From the NCBI RefSeq assembly GCF_003351225.1, contig NZ_QQSY01000001.1, positions 1,276,824 through 1,340,823 of the forward strand: a DNA stretch of 64,000 bases. Reading direction: 5' to 3'. Shown piece by piece: positions 39,218 through 47,264 of the stretch (its first letter is position 1; each line of letters begins with the position of its first letter). A program made the translations under genes and the position numbers. Under the pieces are notes generated by a model that had not been told where the DNA came from, searched no databases, and saw only the letters and a program-made list of their open reading frames with translations. This DNA is from Dyella solisilvae (lineage in GTDB: Bacteria; Pseudomonadota; Gammaproteobacteria; Xanthomonadales; Rhodanobacteraceae).

Positions 39218-39566
39218 GCGTGGGAGCGTGAGGCAAGCATGCTCTTGGGGGCCGTCCTATGGGTGTTCTCCGCGCTTCCTTCGCAGGGATGACGGATATG
39301 GGCGAGGGCAAGAATGCCCTTTCAGGACCGAACTCAGAGAGTTCTGCGCGCTATGCGCTCGTCGGCCCACCTTGCGATGGCGGAAGCTAACGCATCGCCA
39401 AGAACAGGTTGGGGGCTAGATGTGCTCCTTCTGAGCCAGGCAAACTTATCGCGCGCACCAGTCCTTCAAGCTCCTTTGGAGGCGCTCGCCCAATCCTCAC
39501 CCAGCGTTTCGCATTCGAGGTGTCGACGAGCGTTGGATGCGAGGTCCCACAACAAGCCAAGCCACC

Positions 39567-41462
39567 TCAGCCCCCACCCTCCACCGGCGCCGCCACCCGT
39601 CGCGCCAACTGCCAGTCACCCGGCAGGAACCGATTGAACAGGTCATCGACAAAGTCTCCGCCCGGCGCATCCATACGCGAACCGGCCGTGAAGTACACAC
39701 CGCACCAGTGCAGCCGTCGCCCCACCACCGACTCCCCAGCGAACAACTGCGCCAGGAACAACTGCAGACCCTGCTGCAACCCATGCAAGGACCACAGGAA
39801 TTCGAAGGCCTCGCGGCGGCCATGGGCATCGTGCTGGGCTCCCAGCGCCGCCGTCGCGATGGCGCGAAGCCGCTCCAGCGTCGCCCCCAACTGGACGTCC
39901 ATACGTCCGGCGACCGGCCTGCCCTGCTGGGAGGTCGGCTCCCGCCATCCCACCGCCTTGCGCAGTGATCCCGCCGGCAGCATCGCCCGGAACGAGGCAT
40001 AGCCGGGGAGCGAGTCCATGCCCGTCACCACCACGTAAAGCGGCAACTGCAGTTGCAGGCGACGGGCAACCTCATCCGCCAAATCGTGCAGGCGCCGACC
40101 CGGAGAGTCCCCCGGAGGCATGTGCTCAAGCAGGCGGTTGGCTTCCACGCAGAGCACCATCCCGTCCAACGGCAACTTGCGCCGCTCGCGCGCCAGCAGC
40201 GCGAGCGCAGCCGACCAGGGCGAATCTTCGGCTTGCGACTCCCGGGACGAACGCACCAGATGGGACGCGGGCTCGACCGCCACCAGAGCGCGATACATCC
40301 ACCAGTGCCACGGTCGCGACGCGTCGTCCCCCTGCAAGGCGCGAGCGTGTGGCGCGTGCGCCGCCGCCTGCAGCAGGTTGCGCACCTGCCCGGCGCTGTC
40401 GCCCAGGAAAAGCAGCCAGGGATTGCGCGCCATGCGCCGCCATGCGCCGCGGCGACGGAACGGATGCAGTAAGGCCCCGCGCGCATGTCTCGCGGCATCG
40501 GCCAGCGCCGCCCACACGTCGACAATGCCGTAGCCGGCATCCGGATGCGCCACGACCCTGGTGTGCGCGCGCCGCAACACGAGCCGGTCCCAGGCCAGCG
40601 CCGCGCCCCAGCACAACGCGCCACCCACTGTCACGGCCAGGCCGGCGAGGTACCACGCCTGGGCCGATGCCCCCTGCCTGAAGGCGGGAACCACAAAGGC
40701 CACCAGCACCAGCAGCACCAGCAGGGTCGTCACCACTGGCGCCGCGCGGCGACGCGCCCATGACATCGACAGGTGGTGCACGGGCGAGCCCGGCCATAAG
40801 TACGGTTGTGGCGTGATGGACTCGCGCTGCAGCGCCTGCAGCACCACGCTCGCGCTGATGCCGGGGCGGCAATGCAGCGCCTTGATCCGCCCCAGTTCGC
40901 CGCTGTCGCCCCGCTCGTAGTAGTACTGGCCCACGAAGCCGAGCAGCAGCGCCATGCTGTAGACCTCGCGCACTTCTTCGGCCTCGCTGTCGAGGCTGGC
41001 CAGGTGGTCGAAGAATTCGCTGGCCGCATTGCCGGTGTGGAACAGGCTCAGTTGCAGCGGCGCGCCCTGCTCTCTCACGCCGGGCTGCCGCGCCAGCACT
41101 TCGTCAAACCATGCGACAGCGGCAAAGGCCGCCTTCTCGACGTGAGGCAACGGCTTGCCTGCCGCCAGGGCCATCTTGCGCGCCTGATCCACCAGCGCCC
41201 GCGCATGGTCGTGCGCCAAACCTTGGCCATCGGCCACCGACAAAGGACCGCCCCGCTCGTCGATGAGCAGACCATAGGAGAACAGGGGCGCGAAGCACTC
41301 CAGCAGCCGCATGGTCCCTAGGGTCACGCCAGCGTGGTGATGCTGCAAGTTGCCAGCCAGCCAATCGGCGGCGGCTATCACGGATTCGGCGGGGTCGGTC
41401 CAGTTCAAGGAAACACCCGTGCATTCGCTGGCACACCGCGCTTGCAGTGCCGACACGGCCAC
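39567..41462 (-). CDS. orphan TssL/DotU - TssM/IcmF-like fusion protein
   Basis: A 631-residue fusion. Residues about 50-215 are DotU/TssL-like: MRLLECFAPLFSYGLLID, the AWFDEVLA helix, LSLFHTGNAASEFFDHLASL, and EVREVYSMALLLGFVGQY. Two membrane segments follow (243-261, 268-291). Residues 340-620 match the first cytoplasmic domain of TssM/IcmF: NPWLLFLGDSAG where the P-loop should be (no GKT, so likely no ATP binding), PLDGMVLCVE, LPLYVVVTGMDSLPGY in place of the TKxD motif, and HWCGVYFTAG near the end. The large TssM periplasmic part is absent. GTG start at 41462. No other type VI gene is nearby. Domain match is strong; role is unknown. Confidence 0.75.
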   Translation of the reverse strand: MAVSALQARCASECTGVSLNWTDPAESVIAAADWLAGNLQHHHAGVTLGTMRLLECFAPLFSYGLLIDERGGPLSVADGQGLAHDHARALVDQARKMALAAGKPLPHVEKAAFAAVAWFDEVLARQPGVREQGAPLQLSLFHTGNAASEFFDHLASLDSEAEEVREVYSMALLLGFVGQYYYERGDSGELGRIKALHCRPGISASVVLQALQRESITPQPYLWPGSPVHHLSMSWARRRAAPVVTTLLVLLVLVAFVVPAFRQGASAQAWYLAGLAVTVGGALCWGAALAWDRLVLRRAHTRVVAHPDAGYGIVDVWAALADAARHARGALLHPFRRRGAWRRMARNPWLLFLGDSAGQVRNLLQAAAHAPHARALQGDDASRPWHWWMYRALVAVEPASHLVRSSRESQAEDSPWSAALALLARERRKLPLDGMVLCVEANRLLEHMPPGDSPGRRLHDLADEVARRLQLQLPLYVVVTGMDSLPGYASFRAMLPAGSLRKAVGWREPTSQQGRPVAGRMDVQLGATLERLRAIATAALGAQHDAHGRREAFEFLWSLHGLQQGLQLFLAQLFAGESVVGRRLHWCGVYFTAGSRMDAPGGDFVDDLFNRFLPGDWQLARRVAAPVEGGG

Positions 41463-41665
41463 CGCCTGGTGTGCAGCTTCGTACGCATGAGCGACTCCCC
41501 CATCGCAGTAGCGCGATTGTCTGGAGCGCTCCGTGGAGCGGCCATATCACGTTATGGCTAGGCCATTTGTGGGCGCCCTACGGTTGCCGCGCGCGCGGGC
41601 TGGGGCTATGTTGCACGAGCGGGTATGCAGCGATGGGAGCGCCGCATGACGCCATGGGGAACGAC

Positions 41666-42346
41666 ATGCGCATACTGATCGCAGACGACCATCGGCTGAT
41701 CGTCGAAGGAGTCAAGCTCAAGCTGGGCGAGCTTGGGCCTGACACCGATTTTGCCATCGCCATGGACATGGCGGAGCTGCGCGAAGCCATTCACGCTCCG
41801 GGCGCGGATACGCTCGCGCTCGCGTTGATCGACCTGGCCATGCCAGGCGTGCGCGGCAACGAACATCTGGCCGAGGTGATCGAAACCCTGCCGCACGTGC
41901 CGGTGATGGTGCTGTCCGGTTCCGAAGATCCGGTCATGATGAAGGGCCTGCTCGCGATGGGCGTGCAAGGCTTCATCCCCAAGGCCTATTCACCTGACGT
42001 GATGCTGTCGGCGGTGCGGCTGGTGCTCTCCGGCGGCGTCTACGTGCCGCCATTGCTGCTGCAGGAACGCGCTGATGGCGCCGCCACGGCGTCTCCGGTC
42101 GCGACGCCCGTACCGTCCGCCGTGTCCACCGATTCGCTGGAAGAGCGACTGCGCAAGCTGCTCACCGAGCGACAGATCGATGTGCTGCGCCTGCTTTCGC
42201 AGGGCAAGCCGAACAAGCTGATCGCCCGCGACCTGGGCATCAGCGAGGGCACGGTGAAGATCCACCTTGCCGCCATCTTCCGCGCGCTCAACGTGCGTAA
42301 CCGGGTCGAGGCGGTGGTCGCCTCGCGGCGCATCAGCGGGCTTTAG
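41666..42346 (+). CDS. NarL/FixJ family response regulator
   Basis: A 226-residue two-domain regulator. Receiver: acidic pair Asp7-Asp8 in IADDHRLIVEG, phospho-Asp56 in ALIDLAMPG, the switch region VLSGSED, Lys106 in FIPKAY. A linker rich in Ala/Pro/Ser leads to a LuxR-type HTH at 164-222 (LTERQIDVLRLLSQGKPNKLIARDLGIS). ATG 41666 with gggga upstream is chosen; ATGs at 41654 and 41633 are possible. It diverges from the fusion gene with a 203-base gap and precedes a PhnD-like gene. The nearby kinases are likely partners. Confidence 0.93.
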   Translation: MRILIADDHRLIVEGVKLKLGELGPDTDFAIAMDMAELREAIHAPGADTLALALIDLAMPGVRGNEHLAEVIETLPHVPVMVLSGSEDPVMMKGLLAMGVQGFIPKAYSPDVMLSAVRLVLSGGVYVPPLLLQERADGAATASPVATPVPSAVSTDSLEERLRKLLTERQIDVLRLLSQGKPNKLIARDLGISEGTVKIHLAAIFRALNVRNRVEAVVASRRISGL

Positions 42347-42471
42347 GCTCGCCTCGGCGCAACCCGCTTTCACCCGGTCCTGACGAAGGCAGCGTATGCT
42401 GCCGCGACAGGGTCGTCTGCCACGCGTGGCAGGTTCCGAACAAGAACATCCAGGGGCCGGGGGACAGCACC

Positions 42472-43536
42472 GTGCTGGCGCGGGGATGGATATTCAGGCT
42501 TTGGCGCCCGCCGGCTTGGTGGCGGGGCATTCGCGTGGCCGCAGCAGGCCTGCTGTGGTGCTGCCTGTGCGGCCCGACGGCATGGGCAGCCCGGCCGCCG
42601 GAAGGCGCCACCCATGTCCGGGCGCTGACCTTCGGCATCCTGCCGATCGGTGGCCCATCCGAGTCGCTGGAAGCCTGGCGCCCGATGCTGGACGACCTCA
42701 GCCACAGCCTGCACCTGCCCATCCGCAGTCTCTCGGTGAGCACCTACGAGGGGCTGGCCCAGGCGATGTCCGAGGAGCGCGTCGACTTCGCCTTCGTCTC
42801 AGGCCGCCTTGCGCTGGATGCGGTCATCAGCGATCGCATGCAGGTGGTCGCCCAGCTATCCAGCAGCAGCGGCGCGCGCGGCTACTACTCCGTGCTTCTG
42901 GTGCCGAAGGACTCGCCCCTGCGCACCATCGATGACCTGTTCCGGCACCCAGGCCGCCTCCGCTACGCGCGCGGCGAAGTGCTGTCGGTCTCGGGCTACC
43001 TGGTGCCCGAGACCCAGTTGTTCGCCAACCGCAAGCTCGACTCGGACACGTTCTTCGCCAGCGTCACCGTCGACAACCACCAGAACAATGCACTGGCTGT
43101 GGCCAATAACGAGGTGGATGTCGCCACCAACGACACCGCCGACATGGAACGCTTCGCCCGGCGCTTCCCCGACCAGTACGCACGCCTGCGCGTGCTGTGG
43201 ACGTCCAGCCTGATTCCCCACCCGGTGGTGGTGATGCGTTCGGACCTGTCGGCGGAACTGCGCCAGCGGGTGACCGCCGCACTCACCTCCTACGGCAAGG
43301 GCAGGAACGCCGCCGCCGAGCAGGCCAAGCTGCAACGCATCTACGACATCGACGGCTTCACGCCAGCGGGCAACGAAACCCTGGTGCCGTTCGCCGACAT
43401 CGAGTTCAACCTGGAGCGGCGCCGCGCCTACAGCGCCCAGTGGGTCAGCGATGCGGCGATGCAGGCCCGCTTGCACAAGATCGACGCCGAACACGAAGCG
43501 CTGGTGCGCCGCCTGATGGCGCCGACCTTGCCCTGA
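42472..43536 (+). CDS. PhnD-like periplasmic substrate-binding protein, no transporter
   Basis: A 354-residue exported protein with an unusual Trp-rich N-terminus leading into a signal sequence (cleavage near TAWAA). The mature part is a PhnD-type (PF12974-like) binding protein: FGILPIGGPSESLEAWRPML, YEGLAQAMSEERVDFAFVSG, and the ligand-lobe segment ANNEVDVATNDTADMERF. The PhnD family binds phosphonates and related oxyanions. No permease or ATPase gene is adjacent, so it may be a sensor accessory for a neighbouring kinase. Starts at GTG 42472 after a gggggaca site, 125 bases after the response regulator. Confidence 0.82.
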   Translation: MLARGWIFRLWRPPAWWRGIRVAAAGLLWCCLCGPTAWAARPPEGATHVRALTFGILPIGGPSESLEAWRPMLDDLSHSLHLPIRSLSVSTYEGLAQAMSEERVDFAFVSGRLALDAVISDRMQVVAQLSSSSGARGYYSVLLVPKDSPLRTIDDLFRHPGRLRYARGEVLSVSGYLVPETQLFANRKLDSDTFFASVTVDNHQNNALAVANNEVDVATNDTADMERFARRFPDQYARLRVLWTSSLIPHPVVVMRSDLSAELRQRVTAALTSYGKGRNAAAEQAKLQRIYDIDGFTPAGNETLVPFADIEFNLERRRAYSAQWVSDAAMQARLHKIDAEHEALVRRLMAPTLP

Positions 43537-43549
43537 CCCCGGCTCGGGA

Positions 43550-44071
43550 TCAGTGGCGCTGCATATCCTTGATGTTCATGGTCGTGCCATTGGGCATCAC
43601 CATGTCGCCGGGCTTCTGGCCGGCGGGGCACTCGCCCACCCAGCGACCCGAGCTGTTCATCGCCATCTCGCTACGTCCCATCACCGGCGGGTCGTACGTC
43701 ATGTGGCCCTGGGTCTGGTACGAGGTATTGCCGTCAAAGCGCGTCTCGCTGTGGGTGGTCAGGTTGATCGGGCCGCTCGGACCGTCGACCCGGCACACCG
43801 CCTCGGACACCACGGTGGAGCCCTGCACGCTGACATTGAACTTGCTGCACACGTGGCCGCTCATCTGAGCGCCCATCTTGTACATGTCCCGATCGGTGCT
43901 CTCGTCGAGGCAGAGCTTCATCACCTGCGGCTGGCCACCCATGCCGGTGCTCTGCATCTCCCACAGTCCGGGTTTGCGCTTGGGCATGTTCTCCGGAAGA
44001 TCCTGCGCGAGAGCAACGCTGGCCACGCCCAGCAAGGACACGGCAAGCAACAGACGGCAACGTGCGGACAT
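43550..44071 (-). CDS. DUF3617 family exported protein
   Basis: A 173-residue protein with a signal peptide (cleavage after ASVALA). The mature N-terminus has the DUF3617 signature KRKPGLWEMQS, followed by a Cys-containing core (LCLDESTDRDMY, GHVCSKFNV, EAVCRVDG). Two or more cysteines may form a disulfide in the periplasm. The family has no assigned function. ATG 44071 with ggaga upstream is the likely start. It converges on the PhnD-like gene and diverges from the histidine kinase. Confidence 0.8.
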   Translation of the reverse strand: MSARCRLLLAVSLLGVASVALAQDLPENMPKRKPGLWEMQSTGMGGQPQVMKLCLDESTDRDMYKMGAQMSGHVCSKFNVSVQGSTVVSEAVCRVDGPSGPINLTTHSETRFDGNTSYQTQGHMTYDPPVMGRSEMAMNSSGRWVGECPAGQKPGDMVMPNGTTMNIKDMQRH

Positions 44072-44427
44072 GATCGTCTCCATGAGGCCCGACGGGCCCT
44101 GCGGGTGTGGAAGGTAGCGCCAAAACGCGTCGGCGTCATGTCGCGTAGACAACAGGGATCACGTGGCGGGAATGAACCGGTCCTAGGCCGTTCGCACTAT
44201 GGCTGCTGGCGCTAGACGAACTGCGTATCGTCGCCACTAACGTGATTCATTAGAGTGCATCTCAGGATCCTCCCGAAGGAACGGGTGTGTCCGTCAGGGC
44301 TGTTTCCATCGCCTCCAGCCGCGGGTCCATCAACATGCCGCCGACTCTCGTCCTGCCCTGCCCTTGGATGTCCAAACCAGGTGGTTCGTCACGCCTGCCC
44401 GGGTGTCGCGGGAGGGAGGATTGACGC
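44072..44427. other. divergent promoter region of DUF3617 gene and histidine kinase
   Basis: 356 bases. The kinase ribosome binding site is the ggagggagga run at 44411-44420. An AT-rich imperfect inverted repeat (cactaa ... ttagagtg) lies at 44235-44258 and may be a promoter or operator. I see no gene or clear RNA element here. Confidence 0.4.
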
Positions 44428-45870
44428 ATGGACGCGCGTCCGCACCTGTTGCCTCGCCTCTTCATCGACGTAGTGCTGCCCAGCACGATCGCGGCGCTGG
44501 CGTTGGTGCTGGCGTTGTGCGTGCAGCAGACCCACCACCTTGGCGAAAGCAGCATCGCCGCCGTGAACCTCCGCATGGAACGCCTTGCCGGCGAGCTCGG
44601 GGGCGACAACTCCGCGTCACCCCAGGCGACCCTGGACCGGGCCCTGCGCGAGGGCCAAGCCGATCAGCTTGTACGCATCGAGCTGCATCGCCGCGATGGC
44701 GGCTTCTGGAGCAGTGGCAGCACGCCCCCACGCTCCATCGCCGGCGCCACCTATCGTAGCGAACTGCCGGTGGGCGGCGCCGGCTCGTCGTGGTTGAGCG
44801 TGCAGGTGGACAGTCGCTCTCTGCACCGCGCGCAGGGCATGGTGTGGCTGCTTGGCGGCCTGTGCGCCGCCGGCATTCTTGTACTCGCCTGGCTCGCGCG
44901 GCTGACCCTGCGCCACCGCGTGGTGGAGCCGCTCGTTCGCGCGCAGGAAGCCCTGCACGAATTGATCAATGCCCGTCATCCAGCGTTCGACCCGACGCCC
45001 GTCAGTGCGGAATTCACGGACATCCGTCAGGGTCTGCAGCGGCTGGCCGAATTGCAGGAAGAGCAGCGGCGCGAGTGGTCCGCCCTGCAGCATGACAACG
45101 CCGTCGAAGCGCTGGACCGTCTGCGCCAGAGCCAGGCCGCGACGCGCAGCAAATCCCAGTTCATTGCCCTGGTCAGCCACCATTTCCGGCAGCCGCTGCA
45201 GGCGCTGGAGCTGTTTGCCGGCAGCATCGACCAGGGCAACGACGAGGAGCGTCAATCCCTGTTCCAGCAGATGCGCGCGAGCATTGCGGCGATGACGCGC
45301 CTGCTCGACGCGTTGCTGGAGATCTCCCGACTGGATGCCGGCGTGATTGCCGTCAAGTCCACGGGTTTCACCGCCGCCGAACTGTTCATGCGCGATCGCA
45401 CCTCGCTCAACCACGAGGCCGCGCGCCACAACGTGACCCTAGTCTGGCGCGGCAGCCACCACCAGTTGCATGGCGACGCCGACGTGGCCGCCAGCCTGCT
45501 CTATCAATTGGCGAGCAACGCCATCGTCAACGCACCCGCAGGCCGCGTGCTGATCGCCGCAAGACGGTGCGGCCAGGCGATCCGTATCGAGGTGCGCGAC
45601 AACGGCCCCGGGATCGCGGTGATCCACCAGCAGCGGATCTTCGAGGAATTCGTGCAATTGCAGGCCACCGAGAGCGAACGCCGGGACGGATATGGACTGG
45701 GGCTGGCGATCGCCGAACGGCTGGCCCGTTTGCTGGGCACCCGCATCGGCCTGCGCTCGGAACCGGGACGCGGCAGCACGTTCTGGTTCGAGATGCCACG
45801 CATGCCAGCGATGGAACGCTCGACCGGCCCGCGCAAGCACCCGTCTCCGGCATGGCGGCAGGCTGGCTGA
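44428..45870 (+). CDS. sensor histidine kinase
   Basis: A 480-residue inner-membrane kinase. TM1 is at 15-31, a periplasmic sensor follows to about 135, TM2 is at 138-158, a HAMP-like linker and coiled coil (200-240) lead to HisKA with phospho-His251 in LVSHHFRQPLQAL, then an ATPase domain with LASNAIVNA, RDNGPGIA and YGLGLAIAERLA. There is no receiver, unlike the kinase at 36721. The S-H-x-x-R-Q-P-L motif is shared by both. The regulator at 41666 is the nearest partner without a dedicated kinase. Confidence 0.9.
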   Translation: MDARPHLLPRLFIDVVLPSTIAALALVLALCVQQTHHLGESSIAAVNLRMERLAGELGGDNSASPQATLDRALREGQADQLVRIELHRRDGGFWSSGSTPPRSIAGATYRSELPVGGAGSSWLSVQVDSRSLHRAQGMVWLLGGLCAAGILVLAWLARLTLRHRVVEPLVRAQEALHELINARHPAFDPTPVSAEFTDIRQGLQRLAELQEEQRREWSALQHDNAVEALDRLRQSQAATRSKSQFIALVSHHFRQPLQALELFAGSIDQGNDEERQSLFQQMRASIAAMTRLLDALLEISRLDAGVIAVKSTGFTAAELFMRDRTSLNHEAARHNVTLVWRGSHHQLHGDADVAASLLYQLASNAIVNAPAGRVLIAARRCGQAIRIEVRDNGPGIAVIHQQRIFEEFVQLQATESERRDGYGLGLAIAERLARLLGTRIGLRSEPGRGSTFWFEMPRMPAMERSTGPRKHPSPAWRQAG

Positions 45871-45941
45871 TCGTCCGCGCCGGCGCCCGCGAGGTCGGCC
45901 TTCATGCGTCTCATGTGCGCTTGCGATTCACCCCGTGAAAT

Positions 45942-45963
45942 AGCAATATCTTTCGATATTGCT
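45942..45963. promoter_or_regulatory. perfect 9-bp inverted repeat upstream of a small open frame
   Basis: agcaatatc (45942-45950) and gatattgct (45955-45963) are exact complements around tttc. The element is markedly AT-rich for this genome and ends just before a gggggag ribosome binding site. It could be an operator, a translation-controlling hairpin or a terminator for the kinase. Confidence 0.5.
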
Positions 45964-45975
45964 CCGGGGGGAGTC

Positions 45976-46155
45976 ATGCTGTTTCATCTACTCGCCAACG
46001 GCGCCGCCGTTGCGGCCGTGCTGGGCCTGGCCAACCTGACCACCATCGACTGCAGCCTGCTGCGATTGCCACGCCGCCGGGAGCGGGACGCTACGCCCGA
46101 CGCCGGAGCTCACCGTGAGCCGGCGCCCGGCGTCTTGAAGTCCACACCGTGCTGA
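45976..46155 (+). CDS. possible small membrane protein
   Basis: A 59-codon open frame starting at ATG 45976, with gggggag six bases upstream. The first 24 residues (MLFHLLANGAAVAAVLGLAN and onward) are hydrophobic, followed by a basic stretch LLRLPRRRER and an unstructured tail. I do not recognise a family. Strong ribosome binding site and a plausible membrane segment support it; short length and GC-driven coding bias argue for caution. Confidence 0.3.
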   Translation: MLFHLLANGAAVAAVLGLANLTTIDCSLLRLPRRRERDATPDAGAHREPAPGVLKSTPC

Positions 46156-46222
46156 CACAACAGCCATGCCGCACCCGCCTTGGTGGCTGGCGCCAGCGCC
46201 GCTATGGGAAGCAGGTCGGCGC

Positions 46223-46251
46223 AAAAAAAAAGACCCGCGCGTACGCGAGTC
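46223..46251 (-). terminator. intrinsic terminator of tRNA-Lys
   Basis: On the minus strand an 8-bp stem (46244-46251 with 46232-46239, one G-T pair, loop of four) is followed by a run of nine T. It lies just beyond the 3' end of tRNA-Lys and is a textbook terminator. Confidence 0.9.
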
Positions 46252-46262
46252 CTTCAGTGCCT

Positions 46263-46338
46263 TGGTGGGTCGTCCGGGACTCGAACCCGGGACCAATAGA
46301 TTAAAAGTCTACTGCTCTACCAACTGAGCTAACGACCC
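46263..46338 (-). tRNA. tRNA-Lys (anticodon TTT)
   Basis: A 76-base cloverleaf with encoded CCA. The acceptor stem GGGTCGT pairs with ACGACCC, the D arm reads AGCTCAGTTGGTAGAGC, the anticodon loop CTTTTAA has TTT, and the T arm ends in GGTTCGAGTCC. A terminator follows. It is the only tRNA in the window and lies directly downstream of queC, without other tRNAs beside it. Confidence 0.97.
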
Positions 46339-46352
46339 ATATGCAAAGGCAA

Positions 46353-46377
46353 GCCCGCAATTTTATTGTCTGCGGGC
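46353..46377 (-). terminator. possible weak terminator between queC and tRNA-Lys
   Basis: gcccgca (46353-46359) pairs with tgcgggc (46371-46377) around an AT-rich 11-base loop. The following minus-strand sequence is only mildly T-rich, so it may slow rather than end transcription from queC into the tRNA gene. Confidence 0.35.
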
Positions 46378-46398
46378 CCCCGGCACAAGCAAAGGCGT

Positions 46399-47097
46399 TC
46401 AGGCGTAGCGCGTCGGATCCGGCAGGCCGGCCGCGGCGAAGCCCTGGGCGCGCAGGCGGCAGGCATCGCAATGCCCGCAGGCACGCCCCTGCGCATCCGC
46501 CTGGTAGCAACTCACCGTCTCGGCGAAGTCCACGCCCAGGCGCTGGCCCTCGCGCGCAATGTCAGCCTTGCTCATGCGCATCAACGGCGCATGCACGCGG
46601 ATGCCCGCGCCTTCCACGCCCGCCTTGGTCGCCACGTTGGCGAGCTGCTCGAAGGCCTCGATGAAGGCCGGGCGGCAATCGGGATAGCCCGAGTAATCCA
46701 CCGCGTTCACGCCACACCAGATGTCGGTGGAGCCGAGCACTTCGGCCCAGCCCAGCGCGATGGACAGCATGATGGTGTTGCGGGCGGGCACATAAGTGAC
46801 CGGGATGCCCTGCTCGTCGGCGCGATCGAGCGGCACGTCGATGTCGGCGGTGAGCGCCGAACCGCCGATCGTGCGCAGATCCACCTGCACGGTCTTGTGC
46901 TCGATGGCGCCGAGCAGGCGCGACACGCGTTCGGAGGCCTCAAGTTCGGCGCTGTGGCGCTGGCCATAGGCCACGCTCAGTGCATGCACCTGGTAGCCCT
47001 GTTCGCGGGCGATGGCGATAGTGACCGCGGAATCCATGCCGCCGGAAACGAGCACGACGGCCTTGCGGGGAGATGATGGGGACATGGGTCGTTGCAT
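46399..47097 (-). CDS. queC: 7-cyano-7-deazaguanine synthase QueC
   Basis: Converts 7-carboxy-7-deazaguanine to preQ0 with ATP and ammonia, in the queuosine tRNA-modification pathway. The 232-residue protein has the PP-loop [15 protein letters not shown]-like [10 protein letters not shown], and the C-terminal zinc site SCYQ with CGHCDAC. A second in-frame ATG at 47085 (MSPSSP) is possible. With queE upstream on the same strand it covers two consecutive steps of preQ0 synthesis; queD and queF are not in the window. Confidence 0.96.
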   Translation of the reverse strand: MQRPMSPSSPRKAVVLVSGGMDSAVTIAIAREQGYQVHALSVAYGQRHSAELEASERVSRLLGAIEHKTVQVDLRTIGGSALTADIDVPLDRADEQGIPVTYVPARNTIMLSIALGWAEVLGSTDIWCGVNAVDYSGYPDCRPAFIEAFEQLANVATKAGVEGAGIRVHAPLMRMSKADIAREGQRLGVDFAETVSCYQADAQGRACGHCDACRLRAQGFAAAGLPDPTRYA

Positions 47098-47264
47098 CCA
47101 CTCTGGGGTTCAAGCCGGTGATCCGGCCGATGTGCGCAACCAGCAAGACAGGCTGGCACGCGGAAAAAGCAGAAACGAGGAGTGAGTGAAGAGGAGTGAG
47201 AAGCGAGAGTACGGCTGGCAAGCCCTTGCTCTACTTTTCTCACTTCTCTCCACTCAGTCCTGCT

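Larger units (their letters stand above)
38825..39275 (+). repeat. long direct repeat, copy 1 of 2
   Basis: About 450 bases that reappear at 54867-55317 with a constant offset of 16,042 and no indel. The stretch 38928-39119 reads as identical; the flanks are diverged, most of all around 39140-39180. Inside are two imperfect units of about 85 bases at a spacing of 108 (38853 and 38961), an 11-bp hairpin with arms 39072-39082 and 39089-39099, and a REP-like stem-loop at 39189. Open frames crossing it occur in both copies and are not credible genes. Confidence 0.9.
38662..39566. other. convergent intergenic region filled by repeats
   Basis: This 905-base region lies between the 3' ends of the hybrid kinase and the TssL-TssM-like fusion gene. 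It holds copy 1 of the long direct repeat (38825-39275), a 108-base tandem arrangement inside it, an 11-bp AT-rich hairpin and one REP-like stem-loop. From about 39280 to 39566 I see no gene; open frames there look spurious. Confidence 0.7.

Noticed and set aside
38662-39566. CRISPR array or tRNA-like repeats in the repeat-rich region
   Set aside because: There are only two imperfect units at 108-base spacing; no short, regularly spaced identical repeats and no cas genes.
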